Assembly (NCBI GenBank): GCA_016808115.1
Contig: JAEQBH010000986.1
Span: forward strand, 1,488,001 to 1,552,000
Direction of reading: 5' to 3'
Length of the DNA stretch: 64,000 bases
From: Tetrastigma voinierianum
Taxonomy: Eukaryota > Streptophyta > Magnoliopsida > Vitales > Vitaceae
Part shown: positions 24,291-35,830 of the stretch, in pieces
How positions within the stretch are numbered: position 1 is the stretch's first letter
Layout of the letters: each line of letters begins with the position of its first letter
Translations under genes and position numbers: made by a program
Notes under the pieces: model-generated
Database searches by the model: none
What the model was told of the DNA's origin: nothing
What the model saw: only the letters and a program-made list of their open reading frames with translations

Positions 24291-25050
24291 TCTTGTTATC
24301 CTATAAATAAGGTAAAATAAATAAATATAAATTTAACATTAAAATGATTCCCTATTTCTTATTTTTAAATTACTTTGCATAAAACATTACTTAAGAAAAA
24401 GATATTATGCATGCCTCTTACTTTTGATTATGTAAATAAGGTAGTGGTTCCTATCCCATTTAGGATTGCATAATATCAAATAGTTAATCACCATGTTGCT
24501 TAATCCAAATTGAGAAAAATTCGACAACATTTCCCCATAATTCTCCAAGTACATGAATTGGCCAAGACAATGACACATTATTAGTTTGCTTAATTAAACA
24601 ACTAACAATAAGTCATCTTGTCCAAATATATACCCAGAGAACAAAAGGAGTAACTGTCATAATTTTTCAATTTGGACAAAGCACTATTAGCTAACTTAAT
24701 TGATCTTATGCATTCCTAAATTGTCCAAATGGACAATTCAAACATTATTTGTAGACAAATTACCAATCACATCGTAGACATATGAGTTGCAAGCAGATTT
24801 GGCTTCAAGAAAAGCCATTTTCATAGTTTCCAACTTATTTGTCTAAAACACATGGTAAAATATATTTGTCCTACAATAATACTTGAACGGGTTTCTCTAA
24901 GGATTCATGCATGCAATTTTATTAATAATAATAAAAAATAGAATATATTTGTCTTGGCTACTTTGTAATATATTTCCCTAAAAAATGGAATTAACATATT
25001 TCTTCTTCTTATTATTATTATTACAATTATATATATTTCTAGACAATAAG

Positions 25051-25331
25051 ACATGAATGATTCTCATTTGAAAAAGAAGAATGATGAACAAGATATCTTT
25101 TTATGTTATGTAATTAATTAGTGAAAAATCCATATAAATTATTCAATGATACTAAGAAATAAAAATAAAAACATGTGAATGCTATATTAGACAAGACATG
25201 AATGATTCTCATTTGAAAAAGAAGAATGATGAACAAGATATCTTTTTATGTTATGTAATTAATTAGTGAAAAATCCATATAAATTATTCAATGATACTAA
25301 GAAATAAAAATAAAAACATGTGAATGCTATA
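25051..25331. repeat. Tandem duplication, unit about 145 bp
   Basis: The block starting ACATGAATGATTCTCATTTG at 25051 is repeated at 25196 and runs to GTGAATGCTATAT. The copies look identical over about 135 bases, which indicates a recent duplication or an assembly duplication. Confidence 0.85.
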
Positions 25332-25489
25332 TGTAGATTCCAATAATTCATTTCCAATTTTCTATTTCCTCTAAATAGGAAGATTTTTAATTTTTAAACA
25401 CGTGACATTATAATTTTATAATTAAATATCTATTTCTCAAAATTGTCTTGATTACTTTGTAATACATTTCCACAAAGATGGAAGTAACG

Positions 25490-25491
<2 letters not shown>

Positions 25492-25540
<49 letters not shown>
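25492..25540. repeat. (ATT)n microsatellite
   Basis: About 16 uninterrupted ATT units. Confidence 0.9.
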
Positions 25541-25541
<1 letters not shown>

Positions 25542-27828
25542 TACTACATATAAAATAACTTTATTAATATTATACTCTTTAAAAATATTTTTTCCAACAA
25601 AATTATTATTATACTCTTAAAAAAAAAAAAGAAGTTTTTTCCAACAAATAATTTATTCCAATGAAAGTGTATCAATCTCCTAAAAATTAAATCTTAAAAT
25701 TGATTGAATCTAACCCAATGAAACTATAACTTAAAATGTTACAAAATGAAACTCCACTCATCAACCTCTACATTACTTACGGTCCAAGTATTTTATTTTA
25801 TTTGTTTATTTTTTTAAGTAATTAGGAATATGAAATCAATGAATATGTATTACATTATGTTACAAAATCGAAACTCATATAATATCATTACAAAAGTCTA
25901 TTGCAATCTAACTCATAATATGTGGAGACTAAAGTTCAAAACCCACAAGAAACCATGATTGATAACATCCCAAAAATGAAAGTATAAGCCATTTAAAATA
26001 AGGGCAACTTCCATACATGAAAGCAAATTATGTAAAAATAAAGCTAATGTATACTGTATTTTTTACTATTCCTGTTGCTTGTGAAAAGGATGGCAATGCA
26101 GAGTAAAATGAACCAGTGTTCAAATGGAGTTGCAGAAGAAAAAGATAAGTTGAAAGTAGGTTTGGAGGGGGAGCATTGTGTCTTCGGGTTATGTGAAAAT
26201 GAAAACCATGAGTGAATGTTAGAAATTTGGAAGTGGGTTTCAAGTTTTCTTCCACTGTGGTTAGACTAAGGAAAGCAAAAGAGTACATGAGGTGTCATCC
26301 AAACAACACATTCAACCATCCCAATGTTCGACGCATTAAATGCATCGCACGATTCTTCTTCAGCCAATTTGATACTAAGATGGTAAACATAGTAAAACTA
26401 GAGAATAACAATATACTATTAAAATAAATCTTGGTGAAATTCAAAGATATTATATTACGAAATGTTTACTAAATTAGAAAAGTTATCTTAAATTTCTACA
26501 AATATTTATATTTAGTATTTCCAAATTTAAAAATCTTATATTTTGTATTCGCCAACTTTGATTAATTATAGTGCATTTGCAATAGGATTGGCAGAGGCCT
26601 CTCCCTCACATGTTCGTACTTTGTTTTAACGTTGAGCAGCTTAATGCATTAAGTTGACATTAGGACCAAAACTTATTTATTTTAAAACTCATTTTATCGC
26701 ATTTCAAATAAAAATTTAAAATTTTTAAGCTTTATTTAAAGTATTTTATTTAAAGTTTAAAAAATATATTGTGGTCTTTGTTAATATTATATGAATAATT
26801 TATCTTATCAAAATAATTCTAAAAGTATATCTTTTTTCTTGGGACCATGAGGTGTTAAGCTGTTCGTGCATCTGCGAAAAACCTTGTTAAATTAAATGCA
26901 GCGCTACAGAAACTAATCTTGGTGTCTGAAATGAATCATGAGGCGGTAAAGCTCTAACACTAATAGCTGCATTCGAGGCAGGCTGGAAACACAGTTAAGA
27001 TAGGAGGGGCTAATCCAAGTATCATCATATGTTTGATGGTATTACAAAGTGTATCTTTGGATAAATTATATTTTTATATTTTAAAATAAAAGATTAAAAA
27101 ATAAATAAACTAAAACGATCAAAAAAGAATTTAAATGTGAAATCTTTCAAAATAGGATTATTAAAATAAAAGATGATATATTTCACATTAAAATAGAACT
27201 TTATTTAACTTAAAATATTTAATAATGTAGAAAATTATATATATAGTACATGTAATTTTTAATATTTATATTTTTATGTTTAATTATTATATAAATGATC
27301 TAAAAGGGCATATGATTTTCATATTTTAAACAGTAAATTAAATATATTTTAAATAACTGGATAGTATTTATGAATTTATTTAAATATTATTTTGATAAGT
27401 CAGTTTAATATATTAGTATTCAATGTTAAATTCTGTAAGTATGGATTATCACGAATCAAACCTAAAAAATATAATAAAGGAAATTATGACATGATAATGA
27501 AAAAATATATCAATGTATATCCCCAAAGATTAGTATTTTATATGAGAAAATTATTATGGGGCCCATCGCCGATGGAGCTTTGGACACTTATATTCTATGA
27601 TATTTTACTCCATGTGTATGACAATCAACTTTATCATTCTACTTTTATTATTCTTCTTCCATTTTTACCTTTTTATTTTTTACTCAAATTTGAATTAATA
27701 TATTAGTATTCAAATTTGAATTAAATTTTAAAAAAGACAGGTTTTTAATTTCCAAAAAAGTTTGTCCAATTTAAAAGAGTTTCTCACCTAAAAAAATAGT
27801 CTCAATAGATATCACAAGTGTGTGTCTA

Positions 27829-27832
<4 letters not shown>

Positions 27833-27921
<89 letters not shown>
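27833..27921. repeat. (TA)n microsatellite
   Basis: About 44 TA units in a row. Reading frames through it are artefacts. Confidence 0.95.
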
Positions 27922-27923
<2 letters not shown>

Positions 27924-28099
27924 CTAAGATAAATTTTTGAATAATATAAATTATATAGTTCCAAATCGATTTTACTTTTATATAAAAATGTATAATAGTT
28001 TTATTAATTATTAAATAAATCATGTAGCACTTTCTCAATGTAACTAATATTATAATTTAACAATATCTCTTAAATGACAATACCATTAAATACACCAGA

Positions 28100-28434
28100 A
28101 ATAAAATCACCAATGAAAAAATCGTTAGAAATATAAATGAAATTATAAATTTTAGTAAGGAAATTAATTTTGTTGGGAACATTATTATTTACCAATGAAT
28201 ATTTTTATTGGCAAATGGTTTATTTGTATCAAAAAAGTTTTGGCGCTAAAAAAAAGGCGTTAAAGCTTCCCGCAAGAATTTTCGGTGATGAAAATGTAAA
28301 TTTTGTCGGCAAAAATTGTAAGTAAAATAGTGTAAGTGACAAAATATAGAATTTCGTCGGAAAAGCAACTTTCGGTGATGAATTTTTAATTTATCTCTAA
28401 ATTTTCGTTGGAAAATACATATTTTCTTGTAGTG
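28100..28434 (-). repeat. CACTA right end: subterminal repeats and terminal inverted repeat
   Basis: Motifs such as TTTTCGGTGATGAAAATG, TTTTGTCGGCAAAAATTG, ATTTCGTCGGAAAAGCAACT and TTTCGGTGATGAA recur in the last 180 bases, as is typical of CACTA subterminal regions. The element ends TTTTCTTGTAGTG at 28434, followed by CAG. A three-base duplication would therefore predict CAG before the missing left end. Confidence 0.7.
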
Positions 28435-28564
28435 CAGGTAAGACAATTAGGCTTGTATGAGCTCTAGGCCTGTTGATTAATGGATCCGAGCCCAAAGGCC
28501 TCGTTACTCATAATTGGGCCATCCATCCGATCCACCTACTATGCAGAACCCATATGGAAAAAAT

Positions 28565-28605
28565 CGTGTCGTGTCGTGTCGTGGTACTGCCAAATCGTGT
28601 CGTGG
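28565..28605. repeat. GTCGT pentanucleotide run
   Basis: CGTGTCGTGTCGTGTCGTGG, followed after a short gap by CGTGTCGTGG, upstream of the ACR2-like gene. It is a short tandem repeat of unclear origin. Confidence 0.6.
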
Positions 28606-28679
28606 TGGGTATTGGAAAAAATTAACAAGCTAGTTTTAACGCACACGTCTAATAGTTAGAACTTAGAAGAAAGAAGAAA

Positions 28680-28940
28680 ATGAAAATGCATTGGAAATTT
28701 GGAACGATGAACAAGTTCTGTTCTCTAACTATTCTTAATTTCCTCTGGACATTTCTGGTCTTGATCTTGGGGGGTAGAATTAAGGAAGCAGAAGAAAAGT
28801 TTGTAATGCCTCCCTTGCGAATCACGACGTGGTCACAAGGAGATGAAGAGAGGAAAATTCAGCCAGCCCCCTCCCACCCCCAGGAAATTGGGAAGATTAA
28901 GATGGGTAATGTAGAGAGAGAGAGAAAAGGGCAAAGTTGA
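28680..28940 (+). CDS. Hypothetical small protein with signal-like N-terminus (weak)
   Basis: An 86-codon frame about 700 bases upstream of the ACR2-like leader. Residues 11-33 contain a hydrophobic stretch (SLTILNFLWTFLVLILG) resembling a signal peptide. It is followed by a charged, proline-containing tail with APSHPQEIGK near the end. I recognise no peptide-hormone family; the C-terminus does not match CLE, CEP, PSK or RGF patterns. A frame of this length can occur by chance, so this is a candidate only. The rest of 28435-29220 shows no other gene. Confidence 0.15.
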   Translation: MKMHWKFGTMNKFCSLTILNFLWTFLVLILGGRIKEAEEKFVMPPLRITTWSQGDEERKIQPAPSHPQEIGKIKMGNVERERKGQS

Positions 28941-29224
28941 CGTGATAAGTGCATGGATGGGAGGCTAAGAATACAAGGAGCAGATATGTGGGTTCGGAGA
29001 ATAAATCAAAACCCACATGCGATAATAATTAACAATACGTGGCTGATAACATTTCATTTGACTACCACTTCTCCTTCCTTCTTCCTTAAACACTACTCTT
29101 CCTCTTTCAATCTCTTCCACACGTTTTACTCCTTTTCTATTTATTAAGCTAATCACACTCCCATTCACAAACCAAACCCACAATTAGCATTTCTCCCTCT
29201 CTCTCTCTCCTGTTTCTCTCATCA

Positions 29225-29234
29225 TATATAAATA
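29225..29234 (+). promoter_or_regulatory. Putative TATA box of the ACR2-like gene
   Basis: TATATAAATA lies 180 bases upstream of the first ATG in the leader, so transcription would start near 29255-29265. No competing TATA box lies closer. Confidence 0.55.
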
Positions 29235-29320
29235 CTTTTTTTTTTATTTACGGCAAAGTCAAGGTCGAATCTCTTTTCCAAAGTCTCCTCTCTTCATCTT
29301 CAAGAGAGAGAACTGGAAAA

Positions 29321-29321
29321 C

Positions 29322-29349
<28 letters not shown>
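29321..29349. repeat. (CT)n tract in the 5' leader
   Basis: About 14 CT units directly upstream of the upstream ATG. Such pyrimidine tracts are common in plant 5' leaders. A GAGAGAG patch lies just before it. Confidence 0.85.
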
Positions 29350-29352
<3 letters not shown>

Positions 29353-29403
29353 CCGTCTCCCCCTCCCCCCCTATTTCTGTCTTTGCATTGCAGGATATTG
29401 GTT

Positions 29404-29554
29404 ATGAGTTGGGTTTACCCCAAATCTAATGTCAACGTAAGCTCTTCTCCTTAAACCTCCCAATTTTCATTTCATAGAAATAATCAGAATTCTAATTCGA
29501 CGATTCTTCTTGTTTTTTCCTCAGCATGAACAAAGTCTGTTGGCCTTACTTTGA
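29404..29554 (+). promoter_or_regulatory. Upstream ORF overlapping the ACR2-like start codon
   Basis: ATG at 29404 is the first ATG after the predicted transcription start. With the leader intron 29437-29524 removed (donor AAC/GTAAGC, acceptor TTTTTTCCTCAG/C), it encodes 20 codons and stops at TGA 29552-29554. That stop is 26 bases beyond the main ATG (29526) and in another frame. If the intron is retained the frame ends at a TAA shortly after 29450. A scanning ribosome that starts here would bypass the main start, so leaky scanning or an alternative transcript would be needed. This is read from sequence; no transcript evidence is available. Confidence 0.5.
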
Positions 29555-32500
29555 TCCCGAGTTTGACGAGCTCCCAGAGAGAATATTCGGCCCAACGTAA
29601 GCGACAATCTCAAAACCCTAATTCATCATCGATCCCCCTTTCGATCATTACAGATTAAATGAAAAAAGCTTCAATTTTCTTGTTTCCTAAACAGTTGCAG
29701 AGTCTGCATCGACAATGAGAGTCTGGAAGATTGCACTTTGGTAAAAGTACGTAAAACACCAATCCGCTCCCTTTCCCACAATTCCTAGGGTTTCTCCCGC
29801 CATGGATCTATCCATCCATGAATTGTTTTGGTTTTTTTTGCAGGTAGACAGCGTAAACAAACAGGGGATTCTCCTGGAAGTGGTGAAAGTATTAACGGAC
29901 ATAAATCTGACAATCTCAAAGAGCTACATTTCATTTGATGCAGGATGGTTCATGGACGGTCTGATTCCCTTACCCCCTTCCCTTCAATAAAATTAAAAAC
30001 ACATTGACTTATTATCATCCCAATATCTATATATATATATATATAAAAGGTAGATATCATATAGCCTTTTTAACTTTTAAGGCCCCATTCTTTTATGTCC
30101 ATTTGCAGTTTTTCACGTTAAAGATGTTCGTGGCAACAAACTCACCGATCAGAGAGTCATTAACTATATCCAGCAGGTATTGACATTGATTTTGGGTGTG
30201 TTTGGTTTCCGGGAATTACGAAAAAAAAAATTGGAAAATGATTTTCTTACTATTTAATCTTTGTATTAAGGAATTAAAATAAATAAACTTGGTTTGAAGT
30301 AGCAAATAAAAATATTATATCCTTTAGTTTTCCTGGTTTTCCCTCGTATTTTCTTTTATTTGCATTTTTCCCTGGTTGACTATAGCAAATATACAGCTAA
30401 TAATTGTGAAAACCCCTAACTTTTGGAAGAGATGCATTTATGAGTTAAAAAGATTGACTTGGAATTTTTTGGGAACAAACAGAAAGCCTGTTTGGTTCAT
30501 GTTTTTAAAAAATGTTATTAAGAATAGTTTTTGCAAACATTTACAATTTCATTTTAGTGTTTTCTGAAATTACTTATTGTTCTTTAAATTATTATTTTTT
30601 TTTGTGTTTTTTAGAACAAAAAAGGGGAATAATTAAAAGACATGTTTGGTTCTTATTTTTCAAAATTATTCTGGATAACATTTTTTGAAAACATAGAAAA
30701 ATGAAAATTATTCTTATTATCTCAATTTAGTGTTTTCTATAGATTTTCATGAAAAAAAAAGAGAAGTAAACAAACTGATAGACTTTATTTTTTATATTTT
30801 CACAATCATAGGCAAAAGAAAAAAAAAGGGGAATGAATCCCAATAAGAAAAGGGTGGATCCATTGGGATATTTGATATGAAAAAAAGGCATATAACATGA
30901 ATGGCATGGCAGGCTATAGGGACAACTAGGGAGATCCCAAACTCCCTGACCTATGAGAACAAGGCCATAGGACCAGCGAGCGAGCACACAACCATTGAAA
31001 TGAGCGGAGCAGACCGGCCTGGTCTCTTCTCCGAAATATCGGCCGCTCTAGCTGATCTCAAGGTTAACATCGTCGAAGCTCATGCATGGACCCACAATGA
31101 TCGCCTCGCTTTTGTCGCCTACATTTCCGATCAATCCACCGATACCCGAATCGAAGACCCCCTCCGCATCGCCAAAATCGAAAACCACCTCGCCACCGTC
31201 CTTGGCGCCGCCAATATCAGCCGCCCCGACCACGATCATCAAGAACGCAAAAGCACAGATCTCCATGTAGGCGAAGCCACCACCACCTGCGTGGAGCGCC
31301 GCCTGCATCAGCTCATGCTCTCCGGGGACTTCGGAGGAGGGCCGTCCTCTGCGCCCACCCCGAGTTCCTTGGACACGCCACTGGGACTGGTCGTGGACGA
31401 CGACGACGACGATGATGAAGAAGAAAACAAATCAATTGTGTCCATTGAGGGCTGCAAGGAAAGGGGATATTCTATTGTGAGCATAGAGTGTAAGGATCGG
31501 CCGAGGCTCATGTTCGACGTCGTCTGCACCATTACTGATATGCAGTACCTGATTTTCCATGGCTCCACGGCTTCCTATGGAGGTTATGCAATGCAGGTAT
31601 ACGGATTACCCATCCATCTGTTTTCTATATTGGTATGATATCGTCGGATTTGGGTCTCCCCTCAAACGTTTACTATTTCCCGAAGCAACATCTTTCTTAG
31701 CACATACCCCAAGAACTTGCTCTTATTTAGGTCAATCCCGTCCCATCTAGGTCAACTCCACCCATACAATAAAACGCAACCATGGATCCGGGCTCGCCAC
31801 TTTTGTTAGCCCAACACGGACTAAGCCTGAACCTTGATTATTATACCACTTAGTTAGAAACTTAATGAACAACCAATCTTACATTGGTGTGATATTATTG
31901 TCTACTTTAAGCCTAAGAACATCATAATTTCGTTTTTAGATTTCAAAGAAAGGCCTCATACGTACCTAGTGGCGGACCTAGGGACTAGGGCAGCAAATGC
32001 CCTTGAAATGTTGGAAAAAAAATGCTACTGTTAGGGTTTGAACTTTGAACCTTTAGTTTAGAGAAAAACCACTTAAATCACTACGTACATTAAATTGCTA
32101 ACTTGGCCTTGATAATGCCGCTTGAAAATAATTCTGACCCTGAGTTTATTTTTTGGGTCTATGCTCGTACAATTGGATATTGTACACACCTATAAAATAT
32201 TTTTAACAAATGGAGTACTTCATCAAGTTGATAAGTTTGTTATATTACAGGAGTACTTCATCAGACACATAGATGGGTACACAGTGAACACAGAGGGGGA
32301 GAAGGAACATGTTGTAAAATGCCTAGAAGCCGCCATAGAGCGTCGAGTTTGCGAGGTAAATAAGGATATGCAACAAGCAAGAATGCATTAAACAAAAAAG
32401 TTTTTTTTTTTTTTCATAATTAGTTTCATTCATTCATGGTGGTGATAATAAAAATGTTTTTGTGTTTGTGAAAAAAGGGGGTCCGGCTGGAGCTATGTGC

Positions 32501-32852
32501 GAACAATAGGTTGGGGCTGCTGTCGGACATAACTAGGGTTCTCCGGGAGAACGGGCTAGCGGTGGTCCGGGCAGACGTGGAAACGCAGGGAGAGAAAGCG
32601 GTGAATGCATTCTACGTGAAGGACATTTCAGGGAACGACGTAGACAGGGAGTTCACAGAGCCAAAGAAGAAGGAGAAGTTCATAGAGTTAGTGAAGAAAG
32701 AGATGGGTCCAAATCCAATAGATCTTGCTGTGAAAAAAGAGATAACATCAAACCCAAGCTCTCCTGATCAAAGGCCCCGCTTCTCTGTGGGAGACATGGT
32801 AAAAAATCATGTTGATCGCCTCTCCAACAATTCCATTCCCATCAAGAACTAA
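29526..32852 (+). CDS. ACR2: ACT domain repeat protein, ACR2-like
   Basis: Coding exons: 29526-29596, 29695-29746, 29844-29958, 30109-30176, 30913-31596, 32251-32355 and 32478-32852. All introns are GT-AG, phases agree, and the total is 1470 bases or 489 residues. The start MNKVCWPYFDPEFDEL matches the ACR2-type N-terminus. Four ACT domains can be placed: about 38-102 (TLVKVDSVNKQGILLEVVKV), 127-205 (TTIEMSGADRPGLFSEISAA), 287-360 (IECKDRPRLMFDVVCTITDM) and 366-430 (LCANNRLGLLSDITRVLREN). ACT repeats bind small ligands, often amino acids. ACR proteins lack an attached enzyme and are thought to act as sensors or regulators; nothing here shows the ligand. An acidic run (VVDDDDDDDEEE, near residue 265) sits between ACT2 and ACT3. 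No break is seen, so the gene looks functional. Confidence 0.9.
31970..32105. repeat. Possible dispersed repeat in ACR2-like intron 6
   Basis: CTAGTGGCGGACCTAGGGAC followed by TTAGGGTTTGAACTTTGAACC resembles a short dispersed repeat common in plant introns. No ends can be defined. Confidence 0.25.
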
Positions 32853-33728
32853 TCATGATGATGATGATGATTACATACAGTACTGTAAATATGAATGAAG
32901 AAAAAGCAAAGCCAATTTGCATGCATGCATGCATTCAAGGAATGGGATTGTACGTACGTACCCAAAAAAAAAAAAAAACTCATCAAGAATATTGTAAAGG
33001 GCTAGGGTTTAATCAAATTGTGCAGATGCCAGACTGTTAGGTCTAGTGCATGGATTGTACAAATAAAAAAAATTCAGTGTACGTACTTCAAAATTCGTCA
33101 CTTTTAGGTTCTTTAATCTGTTGTATTTTCTTTTTTTTGTTAGGTGATTACTGTCATTTTTTTCCCTAGCTAGCTAGGCTGTAAATATGAAGAATAATTA
33201 ATTTCATCTTAGAAATAACAAACCAGCTTGCCAAAATGTTTAGGACACATTTTGATGTGTGATGGAAACATTAGTGTGTTAATCCTTGATTATGAAACTA
33301 ACTAATTATGAGAAGGCAAGCCAAACGAGACCTGATATTCATTAATAAGGGATAAGAATAATATCAGGCTTCTAACAAAGCCATGACTCCTCTTTCTAGA
33401 AGCCCACAATATTTCATGGAATATTTGTTTAAAAAACCTTCAATAGTTTTAAATTTTTAAATCTAACTCTCTTCATATATATATATATATATATATTGTT
33501 TTGAAAAATGACCTAATTTGAAGAAAAAAATGTCCTTTTATCATTAGAGGTATTTACATGCAGGTTTAAAAGAAAATTATTTTTTAGAATAAGAGATTGA
33601 CTATATTTCTATTAAAATAAAGTCAAAAATTGATGAAAAGTTAGAATTTAGGTTTACAAAAGCCCTTTTAATAAAATAACACATGTTTCATTTGTCAAAG
33701 GCTAAAAACCAAAACCCTAATTAGTACA
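32853..33728. other. 3' flank of the ACR2-like gene
   Basis: This stretch holds the 3' untranslated region (ATG/ATGC repeats at 32853-32935), several AATAAA-like signals (for example 33061), and AT-rich intergenic sequence with a TA run near 33475. I see no further gene up to the target duplication of the Tat element. Confidence 0.5.
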
Positions 33729-33733
33729 CTAAT

Positions 33734-34549
33734 TGTGGTCTATTGAATTCTTAGAGTCAGTGGATCGTAGACATTCATCGGTGGGCAACTTGCAAAACGA
33801 GACCACGAGGCGACGGTCGTTTTAGTTACCGCCACAGCCGATGGCAAAGTTAATCTTTTTCTGGAAGACTCAGAGCTTGGAGCAATAGTAATCTCGATTA
33901 GGAATCTCGTACCTCATTTGGAGTGTCTTGCTTCTCTTTTATGGAGGGAGGAAAGATGATCTGTCTTTTTTGGAGAGTGGACGATTTCTTCCCATAATGT
34001 TAGGGGAAGGTGGCTCTTATTTCCGGAAGGATGGCTTATTCTTCCCTTTGCGTGAAATGCCTTCCCAGATGAAGCTTCTTTGCTAAGAGAGCCTGTGCTT
34101 GTCGGAGCGACGAGGTCGGGTTCGTGGATGAACTCACACTTGTAATGTGGAGGCCCAGGTTGGCAACCGTTTGGTGGAGTTCTTGCGTCGGAAGTGCGCC
34201 TGAGTTAAAGCGTCGAGGATATGAGATACCGGGCGCCGAGGCCGAGATTGGCGGCGTTCGTGGCGGGCGGCCTGGGCTAATCCCCTTGGGATTGCTCGGG
34301 GCGGAGGGTCGACCCGGGCGTTCGTGGGCTAGGCAGCCTGGGCTAATCCTTGGGGTACTCGGGCGGAGGGTTGATCGGGCGTTCGTGGGTGGGTGAAACC
34401 ACAGGCCTAATCCTTAGGGTACCGGGCGGAGGGTCGGTCGGGCTTTGATGGGCCGGCCTTACAGGCCCTGTATCCTTGGGGACTCTTAGATTCGGGCGAA
34501 TTTGGCGGTCTTTGGACTGAGCCCGAGGTACCCATAATGGGTACCCACA
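33734..34549 (-). repeat. Tat element 3' LTR
   Basis: It begins TGTGGTCTATTGAATTC and ends GGGTACCCACA. It shares with the right-hand LTR the blocks GGCAAAGTTAATCTTTTTCTG, GATTTCTTCCCATAATGTTAG, GATGAACTCACACTTGTAAT and GGGCGTTCGTGGG. It is 816 bases against 899 in the partner, with differences dominated by small indels. Confidence 0.85.
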
Positions 34550-34565
34550 ATGCCCCCCTTTTCTT
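34550..34565 (-). other. Tat element polypurine tract
   Basis: On the - strand AAGAAAAGGGGGGCAT runs straight into the 3' LTR start TGTGGGTACC. Confidence 0.75.
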
Positions 34566-35830
34566 GCTGGGGTGGAAGATCATCCCTGGTTGGAAAAAAA
34601 GAACCAGGTTGACCATCATATTATAAGAGAACGATTACACCATTAATCTTGTAATTTTCAATATGAATTTGCCCAACTTTTTGTAATTGCATTAGATGCT
34701 ATTGGATCGTCTATATCGATCCTGAGATTTAGGAACAGCTATAAAAGGCGAGTGGGCGAGGAGATTGGTTATCTTACTGGTTGTCCTCGTTCCATCATCA
34801 GAGTAGGATAATTAAATATTGCTAAGGTCCTGGACTACGGGATGAAGGATAATCGTGTTCAGTTACTTGGGCGCGCCTTTTAACCGAGGGTTGGACCAGA
34901 GATTGTATGGTTTGAGCGAAGTCAGAAATGTCCCGGAGAGTGTTTGGGTGGTTCTAGAACTTGAATCGGGTTCGAGGACACCTCCTGCGGTATTTTAATA
35001 GGGATCATAACCTCCCGACCTCATCCTCTCCTTTACTATTCTTTTGGCTTTGCGTGGCTCTTCTTCGACCTAATCTTCGTCTTTCCTTTTCTTTGCGGTG
35101 GTGAAGCGGTTGCCTTGCACATTTTCTTTTGTGTTTTGGATGTTTATGAAGGCTAGTTTCTCATGTTGTATTATGATTGTTTGACAACAAGCATCGCCAT
35201 GTACTGCCGAACACCTTTTTGGTGTGCAATAAATAAAATTGTAGTTTTTTTATCACTTTTGTGCCTTATTTCAATTATGTGTGGATATTTTATATTTTTG
35301 TCCTAGCGAGGCTAGTGGTCATTACAAAACTTGTTAGGGCGGTTTAGCTGTCAGGGAAGGTACTTTGAGCTTGGCCCACCTTAATTCTGATTATTACTGG
35401 GGTGCGAACCTTCGTGATGGTTGAGATCGACGGTGATCGATCATCCTTATTTGCATGCCACACAGGCGGCAATATATAGATAGGCATCATTAAGTCATTG
35501 CCTTTTTCCCTTAGTCTTTGTTTGGTTTATCTTCTTCCCTCTTGGGACTAACCATGCAGATAGGTACAACTACACCTTGCGTTCGTTCGTGAGTCGCTCG
35601 TTGTAGGCATTCACCCTTTCATTTCCACGGGTAACTATCGTTTGCTCATAGTAGTGTTGGTCCTTGGTGGGTGACGGGTTTATTTGTTAAAAGCTGGAAA
35701 GAGAAGGGAGCGTGTCTTAATACTTATTAAAGCGGCCATTGTGCCGGGCTAAAGGCGTTATGCTCTTGTACCAATTTGGTATGTGCCTAGGGTCTAATAT
35801 TAGTTTCTCATTTGTGATATGCTTGTAGAG

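Larger units (their letters stand above)
24291..28100. other. AT-rich stretch without recognisable genes (probable CACTA 5' region)
   Basis: Between the transposase start and the subterminal repeats I see only short frames, microsatellites and a tandem duplication. The frame at 26288-26028 on the - strand (86 codons) has no recognisable domain. If 28434 is the end of the same element, this is its promoter-side region, about 4 kb long and possibly holding further small insertions. Confidence 0.4.
1..28434 (-). mobile_element. CACTA (En/Spm) DNA transposon, interrupted and left end outside window
   Basis: Fragments of one TNP2-type CACTA element lie on both sides of a 20.5-kb insertion. The N-terminal and core transposase is at 22094-24290, and the end of DUF4218 plus DUF4216 is at 146-1544. 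Both are on the - strand and in the correct order once the insertion is removed. The right terminus is TTTTCTTGTAGTG at 28422-28434, the reverse complement of the conserved CACTACAAGAAAA end. It is preceded by subterminal motifs of the TTTTCGGTGATGAAAAT type around 28270-28400. No matching left end is seen, so it should lie upstream of base 1. It is inferred, not proven, that 24291-28434 belongs to the same copy. The element is non-functional because its coding region is broken repeatedly. Confidence 0.8.

Noticed and set aside
26028..26440. Frames on both strands suggesting a small gene
   Set aside because: No domain, no splice-consistent extension and no start context; sequence is likely within the CACTA flank.
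27832..28038. Frame encoding a YIYIYI run
   Set aside because: It is the translation of the (TA)n microsatellite.
30181..30912. Possible gene in the fourth coding intron of ACR2-like
   Set aside because: AT-rich intron with short frames only; flanking exons join in phase across it.
31048..31568. Minus-strand frames of 86 codons opposite exon 5 of the ACR2-like gene
   Set aside because: They mirror the codon structure of the real exon on the + strand.
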